Notes: generated by a model from the sequence alone, not told the origin. A DNA stretch of 64,000 bases from [Flexibacter] sp. ATCC 35208 (GCF_001975825.1 NZ_MTKN01000041.1:1-64000), one strand, 5' to 3'. Counted from the stretch's first letter, positions 44,920-53,731 are shown. Made by a program: numbers and translations.

Positions 44920-46382
44920 TGTTCACTTTTTAATTGACTGTAAATGTAGGCAATATCGACATGTTCGCGCAGATGTTGTGCCAGTTTATCGTACTGCTCA
45001 TGTTTATAATTGTTGTAATCAAAGGGGGCGGCAGCTTCCAGCCTGAAAGGGGAAAGCAGGTCGTCCACGACTACAGGGTTATCCAAAATGCCATGGATAT
45101 AGGTGCCCCAGCAGCGGTCGTTCAATATATACCCATCACCGTGGCCATGGGGCATCGTATTCAATGGGGTGTTGCTTGAGGTAATCCCCATATGAATCTC
45201 ATATCCTTCACAGATAGCGGCACTATTTTTATATTGAAAGGTGCATTGTTGTGTGGTCTTTACTTCAGTAAGTACTGTTGTTACTGGTAGCAACCCCAGC
45301 CCGGGCATATAAGAAACAGTACCTTCCACACCTACAGGATCTTCCACACTATGCCCCATCATCTGGTAACCACCACAGATACCAATCACAGTCTTGCCGT
45401 CTTTGAATGCCTGTGTGATGGCTGTTGCCACACCATTATTTTTGATATCCACCAGGTCTGCAATGGTATTTTTACTACCGGGTATAATCACAATGTCTGC
45501 CTGTGCAATTTCAGCCGCGTTATTGCTATAATACAGGTGTACGCGCTCATCTTTTTCGAGTACGGTAAAGTCTGTGAAGTTGGACAAACGGTTTAGTAAA
45601 ACTACTACTACATTGACTTTGCCACTACCTGCCTGTTGTTGCTTACGAGCCAGTGCCACAGAGTCTTCTTCCTCTACGTAGATATCCCTTCGATAAGGGA
45701 TGATACCAACTACAGGAACACCACACAGCTCTTCCAGCAAGGTTTTTCCGGTTTCAAAAAGACGGGCATCGCCACGGAATTTATTGACGATGATGCCTTT
45801 CAGCAATGCTTTTTCTTCAGGAGGTAAAAGTGCGATTGTGCCATATACACTCCCAAAGATGCCGCCTTTGTCAATGTCTGCAACGAGGTATACATCTGCC
45901 CTTGCATGCAGTGCCATCCGCATATTTGTAATATCCCTGTGTTTCAGGTTTAGTTCACTGATACTACCTGCACCTTCCATTACTACAGGGCTATACTGGG
46001 CCAGCAACCTGTCAAAGGCTGCTTTGGCAGCATTCAACAATTCCTGTTTATTATTCCCCATGAAGTAATCATAGGCCGACTGGCTCCCCACAGGTTTACC
46101 CATCAATACAACCTGCGAGGTCTTGTCATTCGTAGGTTTCAGCAATACAGGGTTCATATCTGCACTACAGGGCAGCCCACAGGCTTCTGCCTGTACTGCT
46201 TGCGCTCGGCCTATTTCAAGTCCGTCAGGAGTAACGAAGCTGTTGAGTGACATGTTCTGTGCCTTAAACGGAGCTGGTTGGTAACCATCCTGTTTGAAGA
46301 TGCGGCAGAAACCGGTATTTATAAAGCTTTTCCCGACGTCTGAAGCGGTACCTACAAACATGATGGGTTTTAATTGCTGCAT
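44916..46382 (-). CDS. cobQ: Cobyric acid synthase
   Basis: A 488-residue amidotransferase that amidates side chains b, d, e and g of adenosylcobyrinate a,c-diamide using glutamine and ATP. The N-terminal ATPase part begins MFVGTASDVGKSFINTGFCR and contains APFKAQNMSLNSFVT. The C-terminal class I glutaminase part has the nucleophile Cys in GICGGYQMMG and the His in GTYIHGILDN. It starts 47 bases from the divergent cobB start. Length and motifs are complete. Confidence 0.95.
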   Translation of the reverse strand: MQQLKPIMFVGTASDVGKSFINTGFCRIFKQDGYQPAPFKAQNMSLNSFVTPDGLEIGRAQAVQAEACGLPCSADMNPVLLKPTNDKTSQVVLMGKPVGSQSAYDYFMGNNKQELLNAAKAAFDRLLAQYSPVVMEGAGSISELNLKHRDITNMRMALHARADVYLVADIDKGGIFGSVYGTIALLPPEEKALLKGIIVNKFRGDARLFETGKTLLEELCGVPVVGIIPYRRDIYVEEEDSVALARKQQQAGSGKVNVVVVLLNRLSNFTDFTVLEKDERVHLYYSNNAAEIAQADIVIIPGSKNTIADLVDIKNNGVATAITQAFKDGKTVIGICGGYQMMGHSVEDPVGVEGTVSYMPGLGLLPVTTVLTEVKTTQQCTFQYKNSAAICEGYEIHMGITSSNTPLNTMPHGHGDGYILNDRCWGTYIHGILDNPVVVDDLLSPFRLEAAAPFDYNNYKHEQYDKLAQHLREHVDIAYIYSQLKSEQ

Positions 46383-46407
46383 AGCGTTGGGCGTATAGAT
46401 AATTTTA

Positions 46408-46424
46408 CAAATGTACTATCTTTG
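46408..46424. promoter_or_regulatory. Back-to-back -7 boxes of divergent cobQ and cobB
   Basis: On the minus strand TACATTTG (46415-46408) points to cobQ, 26 bases from its ATG. On the plus strand TATCTTTG (46417-46424) points to cobB, only 5 bases before its ATG, so the cobB mRNA may be leaderless or nearly so. Both match TAnnTTTG exactly and are one base apart. No riboswitch fits in this 47-base gap. Confidence 0.6.
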
Positions 46425-46429
46425 ACCAA

Positions 46430-47719
46430 ATGAAGAAGCCTCAGTTTTTAATCGCAGCACCATCCAGCCATTCAGGCAAGACCACACTCACTTTGGGGTT
46501 GTTGCGGGCATTGCATAACAGGGGCTTGCAGGTCCAGCCTTTTAAATGCGGCCCTGATTATATCGATACAACCCATCATACCCGGGCAGCCCGCAGGCAG
46601 AGCATCAATCTGGATACGTTTATGATGAGTGAGGCACATGTGCAGGATCTGTATAGTCACTACAGCGATGATGCAGATGTGGTAGTCACAGAAGGTGTGA
46701 TGGGGTTGTATGACGGAGCAGTGAAATGGGAGGGGAGTAGTGCGGCGATTGCATTGTTGCTGGATATACCTGTGATACTGGTGGTGAATGCAAAGGCAAT
46801 GGCGTATTCAGTGGCGCCGTTGTTGTATGGGTTGAAGAATTTTAATACGGATGTAAAGATTGCCGGGGTTATTTTCAATTTTGTCAATACGGAGAGTCAT
46901 TATCAGTTTCTGAAGGATGCGTGCGGGGATGTGGGTATTATGCCATTGGGGTATATTCCTGTGAATGAAGAGATAAAGATTCCTTCCAGACATCTGGGGT
47001 TGGCATTGTCAGGTGAAAATGATTATGAGGCGATTGTAGAGCTGGCAGCTGCTCATGTAAGTAAGTCGGTGGATATTGATGGGTTATTGGCTTTGACGGA
47101 GAAAAACAGACCTTCGACAGAGACAAGGCATTCTTTTTTTCAAAAGAAATTTAAGATCGCTGTAGCCCGGGACGAAGCATTTAATTTTATCTATGCAGAG
47201 AATATCCGTCAGTTTGGAGATGTGACCTATTTTAGTCCAATACATGATACATCTTTACCTGAAGCAGATCTGCTCTACCTCGCCGGAGGCTATCCTGAAT
47301 TATATTTATCCGCCTTACAGCAGAACCTCGCCATGCGAAAAGCTATTCGCGACTATTGCGAAAACGGCGGACGTGTGATTGCAGAATGTGGGGGGATGAT
47401 GTACCTGGGCAACGTTATTACAGATCAGGAAGGCACCCGCCACGACATGTGTGGTGTACTGGACCTTGAGACCAGCATGGTTGATAGTCGCTTATCACTA
47501 GGTTATCGCAAAGTAAAAATTGAAGATGCGGTTTTGAAAGGGCACGAATTCCATTACTCACACGCCACATCAAATCTCATCACCATCGGCGAAGTACAGA
47601 ATGCCCGTGGTAAAGCCGTACTAACACCTATTTACAGACAACAAAATGTGCTCGCCTCCTACATTCATTTTTACTGGGGTGAAGACGTCGCAATACTTTT
47701 ATCATTATGGAACAAGTAA
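46430..47719 (+). CDS. cobB: Cobyrinate a,c-diamide synthase
   Basis: A 429-residue amidotransferase (CobB/CbiA) acting on side chains a and c. The P-loop SSHSGKTTLTLGLLRALHN is at about 12-30, with PFKCGPDYIDTTHH following. The glutaminase half has ECGGMMYLG (nucleophile Cys, about residue 323) and the His in SYIHFYWG near the end. Composition flips inside the gene: row 46921-46980 has 21 G and 5 C, row 47281-47340 has 12 G and 18 C. It overlaps the DUF1543 gene by 13 bases. Confidence 0.94.
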   Translation: MKKPQFLIAAPSSHSGKTTLTLGLLRALHNRGLQVQPFKCGPDYIDTTHHTRAARRQSINLDTFMMSEAHVQDLYSHYSDDADVVVTEGVMGLYDGAVKWEGSSAAIALLLDIPVILVVNAKAMAYSVAPLLYGLKNFNTDVKIAGVIFNFVNTESHYQFLKDACGDVGIMPLGYIPVNEEIKIPSRHLGLALSGENDYEAIVELAAAHVSKSVDIDGLLALTEKNRPSTETRHSFFQKKFKIAVARDEAFNFIYAENIRQFGDVTYFSPIHDTSLPEADLLYLAGGYPELYLSALQQNLAMRKAIRDYCENGGRVIAECGGMMYLGNVITDQEGTRHDMCGVLDLETSMVDSRLSLGYRKVKIEDAVLKGHEFHYSHATSNLITIGEVQNARGKAVLTPIYRQQNVLASYIHFYWGEDVAILLSLWNK

Positions 47720-48291
47720 AGCTTTTTATGATCCTTGCAGGATGCAAGCCTGCAGGCAGACACACAGAACAGCATGATGTATTCTTTGGTGTCGCTACTT
47801 CACTGAAGGAGGTAATACCTGCGCTGGAAGCCTTCTGGCCGGAAGCAAAAGGGAATCTTCACCTTGATGCTTTCAGAGAAGTGACGCTTGTAGATGATAT
47901 GCAGGTAAAGGTGATACCCCGTACAGAAAAAGAAGCTGGTGGTACACAACTTTACTTCATCAACCTTGGTGGATACAAAGAAAATGAAATGGAGGAATAC
48001 CATTACAAATTGCTCTCCACTGGTAAAGAAAAGAACGAAGCGCTTCGAAAAGCAAAAGCTACTGCGTTTTTCAAGCATACCACATTCCCCGGTGCTACAT
48101 CACACATCGATGACAAGTATGGTGTAGATATCGATGATTTTGCATTGATAGAAGAAATACTCCCTGCTACTATCAGAGCACAATATGCTTTGGAGTTAAA
48201 ACCTGCTGGTCCAGCTGCAAAGCCAGATCGGGTACACCTGGGATATTTTAAACTGGATCGCATACTGAAAGGAGAATATACTTCCGAATAA
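47707..48291 (+). CDS. DUF1543-domain protein
   Basis: A 194-residue cytoplasmic protein matching DUF1543: FMILAGCKPAGRHTEQHDVFF at the N-terminus (given in part) and an internal repeat-like half after about residue 100 (TFPGATSHIDDKYGVDIDD). Function of this family is unknown. Its start lies 13 bases inside cobB, so it is translated from the same message, but cobB neighbours in other genomes would need checking before any link to cobalamin is made. Confidence 0.85.
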   Translation: MEQVKLFMILAGCKPAGRHTEQHDVFFGVATSLKEVIPALEAFWPEAKGNLHLDAFREVTLVDDMQVKVIPRTEKEAGGTQLYFINLGGYKENEMEEYHYKLLSTGKEKNEALRKAKATAFFKHTTFPGATSHIDDKYGVDIDDFALIEEILPATIRAQYALELKPAGPAAKPDRVHLGYFKLDRILKGEYTSE

Positions 48292-48340
48292 CCCCTCTTC
48301 AATTATTTTTCAGCTTTTAAATCCAGCTGAATATATTTCC

Positions 48341-48379
48341 CGTATCTGAATATGTAGCAAAACTACATCGTCAGATACG
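48341..48379 (+). other. Imperfect hairpin in the gap after the DUF1543 gene
   Basis: CGTATCTGA (48341-48349) pairs with TCAGATACG (48371-48379), and ATGTAG with CTACAT inside, around loop CAAAA. Outer bases (CCAGCT and AGCTGG) extend the pairing. There is no T-run, so a processing site or weak terminator is as likely as a strong one. Confidence 0.4.
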
Positions 48380-48411
48380 GAAGCTGGTTTCTATAATTTA
48401 CACATTATTTT

Positions 48412-48837
48412 ATGATAAGGAAAGCTCTGAAAATCCTGCCATGGGCGGGAGGTATACTCGCGTGCCTGGTACTCGTACTGGCAGTACACATTTACCTTGT
48501 AACCCGGCCAAAGCCAGCGGATGCGCATACACGAATCATGGCCAGAATGGACATTCAGCAATCACTTACGGCCCAGGAAGGAGAACAGGTACAGGCCTGG
48601 CTCTATGCACAGCCCGGCGTAGATCACGTATTGGTGAATGCAGGAACACGTATCGCTATATTTACTTATTCTCCATTGCTGGCGGATGCCAACGACATCA
48701 TCAGCAGGTGTGGTCAGTCACTACATTATACGGCTACACGATTTGTACCCAGCGCTGCTGATATGCAGAAAGGCTGTCCGGCTATGGCACAGTCATTCAC
48801 CGGAAAAATTATGAACTTATTCATAAGTAAAAAATAG
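48412..48837 (+). CDS. Single-pass membrane protein of unknown function
   Basis: A 141-residue protein with one N-terminal membrane helix (about 9-29, ILPWAGGILACLVLVLAVHI) and a soluble periplasmic part. The segment QAWLYAQPGVDHVLVNAGTRIAIFTYSP has the alternating pattern of a ferredoxin-like (heavy-metal-associated-like) fold, without the CXXC of metal-binding members. Two cysteines (SRCGQ, KGCPA) could form a disulfide. It ends three bases before the truncated-globin lipoprotein gene, so the two are likely partners. Confidence 0.6.
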   Translation: MIRKALKILPWAGGILACLVLVLAVHIYLVTRPKPADAHTRIMARMDIQQSLTAQEGEQVQAWLYAQPGVDHVLVNAGTRIAIFTYSPLLADANDIISRCGQSLHYTATRFVPSAADMQKGCPAMAQSFTGKIMNLFISKK

Positions 48838-48840
48838 AAA

Positions 48841-49398
48841 ATGAAAAGTAACGCAGCACTGTTATTATTAGCTGGTATCTTTGGCACAGGCCTGTTCCTC
48901 ACCTCGTGCAAGAAAGATTCAGATAAAACGGAAACAACAAAAACATTGTATGATTCGCTCGGAGGATCCACTATGGTGAATGATCCTGCCAATTCTGGTA
49001 CTATGATTCAACAGGGTCGTCTTGGCATTCGTTCTGTATTAGACAGTACCATCTTCGTGATTGCAGCAGATACTGCTATCAATGGATTTTTCCAAACTCT
49101 GCTGGCAGAAGTTACCGCCGGCAATACCAGCGGTTTTGAAGCACTTAGCAAGAACCTCACTGACTTTGTATGTGTAGGTACAGGTTCTACCAGTTATACA
49201 TATGGTGGTAAAAGTATGACAGCAGCACACGATCCGGCACAGAATTCCCGCATGAATGGGAAGGCTGCCAATGATGATTTCGATGCATTTGTTGCAGACC
49301 TCGTAATAGGTGCAAAGAAAAATGGCTTGTCTGATCAGTTGATCGGAAGGGTAGGTGCACTCGTAGAAACGCTGCGTACACAGGTCGTACAAAAATAA
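48841..49398 (+). CDS. Truncated-globin-like lipoprotein
   Basis: A 185-residue lipoprotein (lipobox LFLTSCKKD, Cys at about 23). The mature part resembles group 1 truncated haemoglobins: TLYDSLGGSTMV at the start, a candidate proximal His in KSMTAAHDPAQ at about residue 127, and FDAFVADLV after it. Globins placed outside the cytoplasm as lipoproteins are uncommon. It might bind haem, oxygen or NO in the periplasm together with the membrane protein encoded just upstream. Family assignment is from short motifs only. Confidence 0.65.
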   Translation: MKSNAALLLLAGIFGTGLFLTSCKKDSDKTETTKTLYDSLGGSTMVNDPANSGTMIQQGRLGIRSVLDSTIFVIAADTAINGFFQTLLAEVTAGNTSGFEALSKNLTDFVCVGTGSTSYTYGGKSMTAAHDPAQNSRMNGKAANDDFDAFVADLVIGAKKNGLSDQLIGRVGALVETLRTQVVQK

Positions 49399-49419
49399 TC
49401 TGTTTAAAAAAAGAACAGG

Positions 49420-49441
49420 TGTCTCAACATATGTTGGGACA
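49420..49441. terminator. Palindromic terminator-like hairpin between convergent genes
   Basis: TGTCTCAACAT and ATGTTGGGACA form an 11-base-pair stem with one G-T pair. An A-run precedes it, which serves as a T-run for the minus strand. It separates the globin-like gene and the convergent mnmD gene. Confidence 0.5.
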
Positions 49442-49448
49442 TTTGTCG

Positions 49449-50069
49449 TTAGGGTCTTACCGCTCGCAGCATTTCTCTTTTTCCCGGCGGGCCTGCTAAT
49501 TTTTCTACATTGAAACCCGCGGCCAGCATAGCTCTTCTTACATCTCCTTTACTACAATAGGTAACCAGTATTCCTCCCGGTTCTAATAAGCTATATAATT
49601 TTTCAAAGACAGCGACCGACCATAATTCCGGTTGGGCTGCAGGTGCAAAGGCATCGTAATAAATTAAATGAAAGGTTTGGACAAAAGGAGCTACATCTAA
49701 TAAAGATGCATGGGCTTTGTGCAGGGTAAACTTTTCAGAAATTTTTACATCTTTATTCCAGGGGTATTGATGTAGATCGGCACCATAATTTAATCCTTCT
49801 ACTTCCTGTGCTGTCAAGGGAAATTGTTCTACAGCGTAGTAATATACAGGTGTAGTAGCATACTGTAAAGTGAGCAAAGCATTCAATCCTGTACCAAATC
49901 CCATTTCAAAGATGCGAATGGCAGGTGCCTGTATAGCATGTAAACCCGAATGGATAAATACATGCATACTTTCCTGTATCGCACCGTGTGTGCTATGATA
50001 TGTTACGTTCATGTCCGGAATAGCTATTGTATGGGAGCCATCAGCCGTGACCAGTAATTCCCTTTTCAT
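49449..50069 (-). CDS. mnmD: tRNA 5-methylaminomethyl-2-thiouridine methyltransferase MnmD-like
   Basis: A 206-residue SAM-dependent methyltransferase equal to the DUF752 (MnmC N-terminal) domain standing alone. The SAM-binding loop is FEMGFGTGLNALLTL (about 53-67), followed by YDAFAPAAQPELW near 138 and LEPGGILVTYCSKGDVRR near 165. Stand-alone forms lacking the oxidase domain are called MnmD and complete the wobble uridine modification of certain tRNAs. It is a single gene in its own direction. Confidence 0.88.
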   Translation of the reverse strand: MKRELLVTADGSHTIAIPDMNVTYHSTHGAIQESMHVFIHSGLHAIQAPAIRIFEMGFGTGLNALLTLQYATTPVYYYAVEQFPLTAQEVEGLNYGADLHQYPWNKDVKISEKFTLHKAHASLLDVAPFVQTFHLIYYDAFAPAAQPELWSVAVFEKLYSLLEPGGILVTYCSKGDVRRAMLAAGFNVEKLAGPPGKREMLRAVRP

Positions 50070-50179
50070 ATCACAAAGGAACTTAAAAACAACTTAAAAA
50101 CCTCCCCCTGCTATGTCCCCGCATCCAAACAAGGTAACTTTAAGAACATCCCCATAATAACCAGAAAACCCGATCACGC

Positions 50180-51163
50180 ATGAAACACACCTATGTTGGC
50201 GGTCTGATACTCATCAGCGCCCTCTTCTTTGCTGCATGCGGCAAAGAAACGACCAAATCTGCTCCGGACGCGCCCCCCGTTTCTACCACTACCGTTGCCA
50301 CTGACAACTCAGCCCAGGCAGGTATGGTACTAACTCCCGGCGGTTGGCGCCCAGCTGACAAAGTTAGCAAAATCGAACAAGGACAACACCTGGATGTACA
50401 GGGTGGCCGTTTAAGAGCCATCGACGATGCCACAGGCAAAGTCGCCAAAGACTTTGGCGCTATCCATGCCGATGCCGGCGCATTTCCTGATTACCCTGGT
50501 AATGTCAACAGCGCTGCTCCTTTAGCGCGGAAAGTAAAACCCCTCAGCTCCGGTTGGATTGCTTACACTTACTGGAGTAACCCGGTGTCTACACCGATTT
50601 CTTATTTTTCTACCACCTGGACGGTACCACCTGCACCTTCCACTTCCAATGGGCAGACCATCTTTATGTTCAATGGTCTCCAAAATAGTTCCTACATCCT
50701 GCAACCCGTTTTACAATGGGGGCCTTCTGCAGCAGGTGGTGGTAACTACTGGGCCATTGCCAACTGGTATGTAGATGGTTCCAGCGGAACTGCTATCTTC
50801 AGTAACCTTGTGAGGGTGAGTGCCGGTACGAGCCTCACTGGTATCATGACCCTCACCGGCAGCAGTGGCAGCACCTATAGCTACACATCTGCTTTCACCG
50901 GCTATTCTTCTATCAATCTTTCAGTGAGTAATATCCAAAAGCTCTATTGGGCAGCTGAGTCACTGGAAGTATACTATCCTGTAGTATGTACTGATTATCC
51001 GAATACAACGAAGACCACCTTCAGTAATATTCAGATACAGTTACAGGGTGGTACGCAATCAGCATTGTCCTGGACAGTGGCGAATGCGGTGACGGATTGC
51101 GGACAACATGCGAGTGTGGTAACGAATGGTACCCCGAATGGGGTGGTAGATATCTACTATTGA
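50180..51163 (+). CDS. Secreted lipoprotein with an eqolisin-like beta-sandwich
   Basis: A 327-residue lipoprotein (lipobox LFFAACGKE, Cys at about 20). Residues about 115-327 have a pattern reminiscent of eqolisin (peptidase G1) beta-sandwiches: WTVPPAPS, MFNGLQNSSYILQPVLQWG with a possible catalytic Gln, then NYWAIANWYVDG, where the eqolisin catalytic Glu position appears to be Val. It may therefore be a non-peptidase relative. An alternative is a carbohydrate-binding fold. A strong terminator follows, and it seems to be a one-gene unit. Confidence 0.5.
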   Translation: MKHTYVGGLILISALFFAACGKETTKSAPDAPPVSTTTVATDNSAQAGMVLTPGGWRPADKVSKIEQGQHLDVQGGRLRAIDDATGKVAKDFGAIHADAGAFPDYPGNVNSAAPLARKVKPLSSGWIAYTYWSNPVSTPISYFSTTWTVPPAPSTSNGQTIFMFNGLQNSSYILQPVLQWGPSAAGGGNYWAIANWYVDGSSGTAIFSNLVRVSAGTSLTGIMTLTGSSGSTYSYTSAFTGYSSINLSVSNIQKLYWAAESLEVYYPVVCTDYPNTTKTTFSNIQIQLQGGTQSALSWTVANAVTDCGQHASVVTNGTPNGVVDIYY

Positions 51164-51177
51164 AAAAAAGCAAATGT

Positions 51178-51215
51178 AAAAAAGCGCATCTGTCTTCTGG
51201 CAGGTGCGCTTTTTT
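51178..51215 (+). terminator. Rho-independent terminator
   Basis: AAAAAAGCGCATCTG and CAGGTGCGCTTTTTT form a 15-base-pair stem (one G-T pair) with an eight-base loop and a T-run, 15 bases after the stop of the lipoprotein gene. Confidence 0.92.
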
Positions 51216-51324
51216 ATTTTAGTAAGTACAGCAGGGGCAATAGCTCTGCCACCTGCACCAGGCGTTCATCAATTACAGGTCTGCCGCTATGGTGGATTAT
51301 GAACGGGAAAGGGGATTCGATCAT
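51214..51324 (-). CDS. Possible small protein, 36 residues, opposite strand
   Basis: A minus-strand frame starting with ATG at 51324 reads MIESPFPFIIHHSGRPVIDE and ends ELLPLLYLLK, and stays open upstream of the ATG for ten more codons. The pattern is protein-like, but no family is recognised and no ribosome-binding site is seen. It could equally be the end of a decayed gene. Apart from this and the terminator, the 51164-51411 gap shows only the promoter of the LacI gene. Confidence 0.2.
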   Translation of the reverse strand: MIESPFPFIIHHSGRPVIDERLVQVAELLPLLYLLK

Positions 51325-51386
51325 ACTGGAGAAAGGACAGTGAAAAACATGGAGGCAATGTCATACAACGCGGCTGTTTAATTGTT

Positions 51387-51394
51387 TATATTTG
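51387..51394 (+). promoter_or_regulatory. -7 box of the LacI-type regulator gene
   Basis: TATATTTG matches TAnnTTTG exactly, 17 bases before the ATG at 51412. It lies inside a longer possible frame that begins with TTG at 51382, which argues for 51412 as the true start. Confidence 0.5.
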
Positions 51395-51411
51395 TTATAG
51401 CTAATAATATT

Positions 51412-52485
51412 ATGAAGAAAGATAATAGCAAAGCAGCCGCAGGAGTAAAAGAAATTGCAAGGCTTGCACAGGTATCTATAGCAACGGTAGACAGGGTAAT
51501 TCACAACAGGGAAGGAGTATCTGAGAAGACAAAGGCCTTGATCCGGGAGATCATGAAAAGGCTGAATTACCAGCCCAATGTACTGGCGCGGCGCCTGGCA
51601 CTGGCCAGCAGGGGAAATCTGCGGCTGGCCACGCTATTGCCTGTCACCTCGCCAGAGACAGCTTTCTGGGAAGCACCCAAGGAAGGGATTGACCAGGCCG
51701 AAAATGAAATCAGGCAGTATGGAATAAAGGTAGAGCGGCTTTTCTTTGACCAGAACGATGAAGCCACTTTTAAAAAACAGGTAAAAAAAATCATACGCTC
51801 GGCCCCGGATGGCATCCTGCTAACACCCACATTTTCTGATACTGCCTTACAGCTCATTGATTACTGCAAGGAGTCCGGTATTCCTTATGTGCTGATCAAT
51901 ACAGATATTCCCGGCTTTAACGCCATGTGCTATATTGGGCCTGAAAACTTTCATAGTGGCTACGTAGCCGCTCAGCTTGCAAGTTATGGCATCCGGGAAG
52001 GGCAGAAGATTGTTATTACGAAAATCGCGCAGGAAATAGATACCAACTATTCCATATTGAGAAAGGAAGAAGGCTTCAGGGCGTATTTCAAAGACAATCA
52101 GCTGCCTTATGAGCTGATTACATTCGATTCTAAGGATACGGATTATGAAATAGTGGCCCGCCATCTGACAAAGCTCCTTAAAAAAGATAATGCCATCGGC
52201 GCTATTTTCGTCACTAACTCCAGGGTATCACTGGTTGCCCGTTGCCTTGAAAAGGCTGGCCTTAAACACCTGATCCTGCTGGGATATGATTTTATTCCAG
52301 ATAATGTAAGCTATCTCCAGTCTGGAACTATTGATTTTCTTATCTGTGAGAAGCCGCGTGAGCAAGGGTACAGAGGTATCATCACTTTGTTCCAGCACCT
52401 TGTTTATGACCAACCCGTAGAGCCTGAGTACCTTATGCCAATTGAGATTGTTACAAAAGAAAATTGCCGGTACTATCGGAATTAA
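51412..52485 (+). CDS. LacI-family transcriptional regulator
   Basis: A 357-residue repressor-type regulator. The N-terminal helix-turn-helix reads VKEIARLAQVSIATVDRVIH with the hinge helix PNVLARRLA. The rest is a periplasmic-binding-protein-like sugar sensor (about 70-340; ILLTPTFSDTALQLIDYCK, YIGPENFHSGYVAAQLA). VDRVIHNR instead of VSRVLN is the variant of the Bacteroidota LacI group that senses sugars or their breakdown products. The downstream sugar genes carry palindromes that could be its operators. Confidence 0.9.
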   Translation: MKKDNSKAAAGVKEIARLAQVSIATVDRVIHNREGVSEKTKALIREIMKRLNYQPNVLARRLALASRGNLRLATLLPVTSPETAFWEAPKEGIDQAENEIRQYGIKVERLFFDQNDEATFKKQVKKIIRSAPDGILLTPTFSDTALQLIDYCKESGIPYVLINTDIPGFNAMCYIGPENFHSGYVAAQLASYGIREGQKIVITKIAQEIDTNYSILRKEEGFRAYFKDNQLPYELITFDSKDTDYEIVARHLTKLLKKDNAIGAIFVTNSRVSLVARCLEKAGLKHLILLGYDFIPDNVSYLQSGTIDFLICEKPREQGYRGIITLFQHLVYDQPVEPEYLMPIEIVTKENCRYYRN

Positions 52486-52496
52486 ACACACACACA

Positions 52497-53731
52497 ATGT
52501 TTCGTAGCCAGCACTTGATCCTTTTATTGTCAGGATTCATGCTCCTTTGCCTGCCTGGTAGTGCGCAGGAGCTTTATCCCAATAAGGCCTATGCAGGTAC
52601 TTTACCCACCCTTTCAGGTGCCTTATTGCAAAGGCAGGCTGCTGATGGCAGCATCTGGTGTGAACAGGCACCACTACAGATCAGTTGCTGTTGTTATTGC
52701 TGTCTTATCAGAAGCTGGCATTAACGCCCACACAGCAACAGCAATGGCGCACCGGCATGACAGCCACCGCTGACTACCTCTATTAAACAAGGATGACCGT
52801 TATGCCACCGCGGCCCTGCGGAACCTGGCCTTTATCCGGCAGAATATCCTGAAAGACAGCTTGCTGGGATACGGCCCACAGCATATAGCAGTCTTAAATA
52901 CCCCGCCCTGTGTATATCCCACTTTTGCAAAAGCTAAAAACCTGGTGCTGGCTTATGAGTTGGAAACAAAAAAATGTGGCATTATAAGGCGATTCCTGCT
53001 GATGAAGCCAGTTTGATGATGTTTGCCCACACTTGATGTGATTGAGGTCAAAACGGCCTGCTTTATGGCCACAATCACTGTGTACCGCTACAAAGACCAG
53101 GCAGCAAAGGGAAATAGATGTTCTGTCCTGATGGGGGAAAGGTGAGTCACCTGTGGGCCTCAGGCTGCGGGTTCATGGGCGCTTCAAGCCCCACCATCTA
53201 CACCCGTCCTGAGCATATGAGCTTTCCGGAAGCCTGGGGCGTTTTGCCACTAACACCACGGATTGAATATACTGACAGCACAGGGTATTTTACCAACATG
53301 TTTGAGTTCGACAGCCGTTTATCTGCAAACCAGACCTGGCCACGCACCTACGAAGTGACCGTATCTGGTGAGATGAAAGATAAGGAATGGCTCACAAGAG
53401 GCGTAGGCTATAAGATCCGTTATTTATTGGACGACAGCTTCCTTCAAAAAAAATTACAGTTATCGGCCATGACGCCCTGCCACCGGTCAGGATTATTGAA
53501 CCAATTATCCGGGACAACAGCATGAAAATTACAATGGTAGATAGCCAAACGGAATTGCTTAGTACAGGTACACATCAATGGGCGCTCAGCATCACCTCAG
53601 GCAATGACAGCTGGATAGTAGCAAGGTACCGGACGCCTTATCCCGCATTGAAAGCATACCCTCTGGAGTTGATTTTACAGCCTTCGGAAGATCAGCGGAT
53701 TCGTAGTGTTACCTATAGGCTTATCGTTTGA
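52497..53731 (+). pseudogene. Frameshifted gene for a secreted protein of the sugar locus
   Basis: Pieces in different frames form one former gene. A signal peptide (LILLLSGFMLLCLPGSAQ) is followed by LLLLLLSYQKLALTPTQQQQ in a second frame, then RYATAALRNLAFIRQNILKD and GYGPQHIAVLNTPPCVYPTF, then LWASGCGFMGASSPTIYTRP and a C-terminal beta-rich part. Breaks occur near 52.66, 52.79, 52.97 and 53.1 kb. At 53449-53456 an A8 run has lost one base, after which the frame continues GHDALPPVRIIEPIIRDNS. The enzyme family is not recognised; a helical-barrel polysaccharide enzyme is possible. With at least four breaks, function is lost. Confidence 0.85.
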
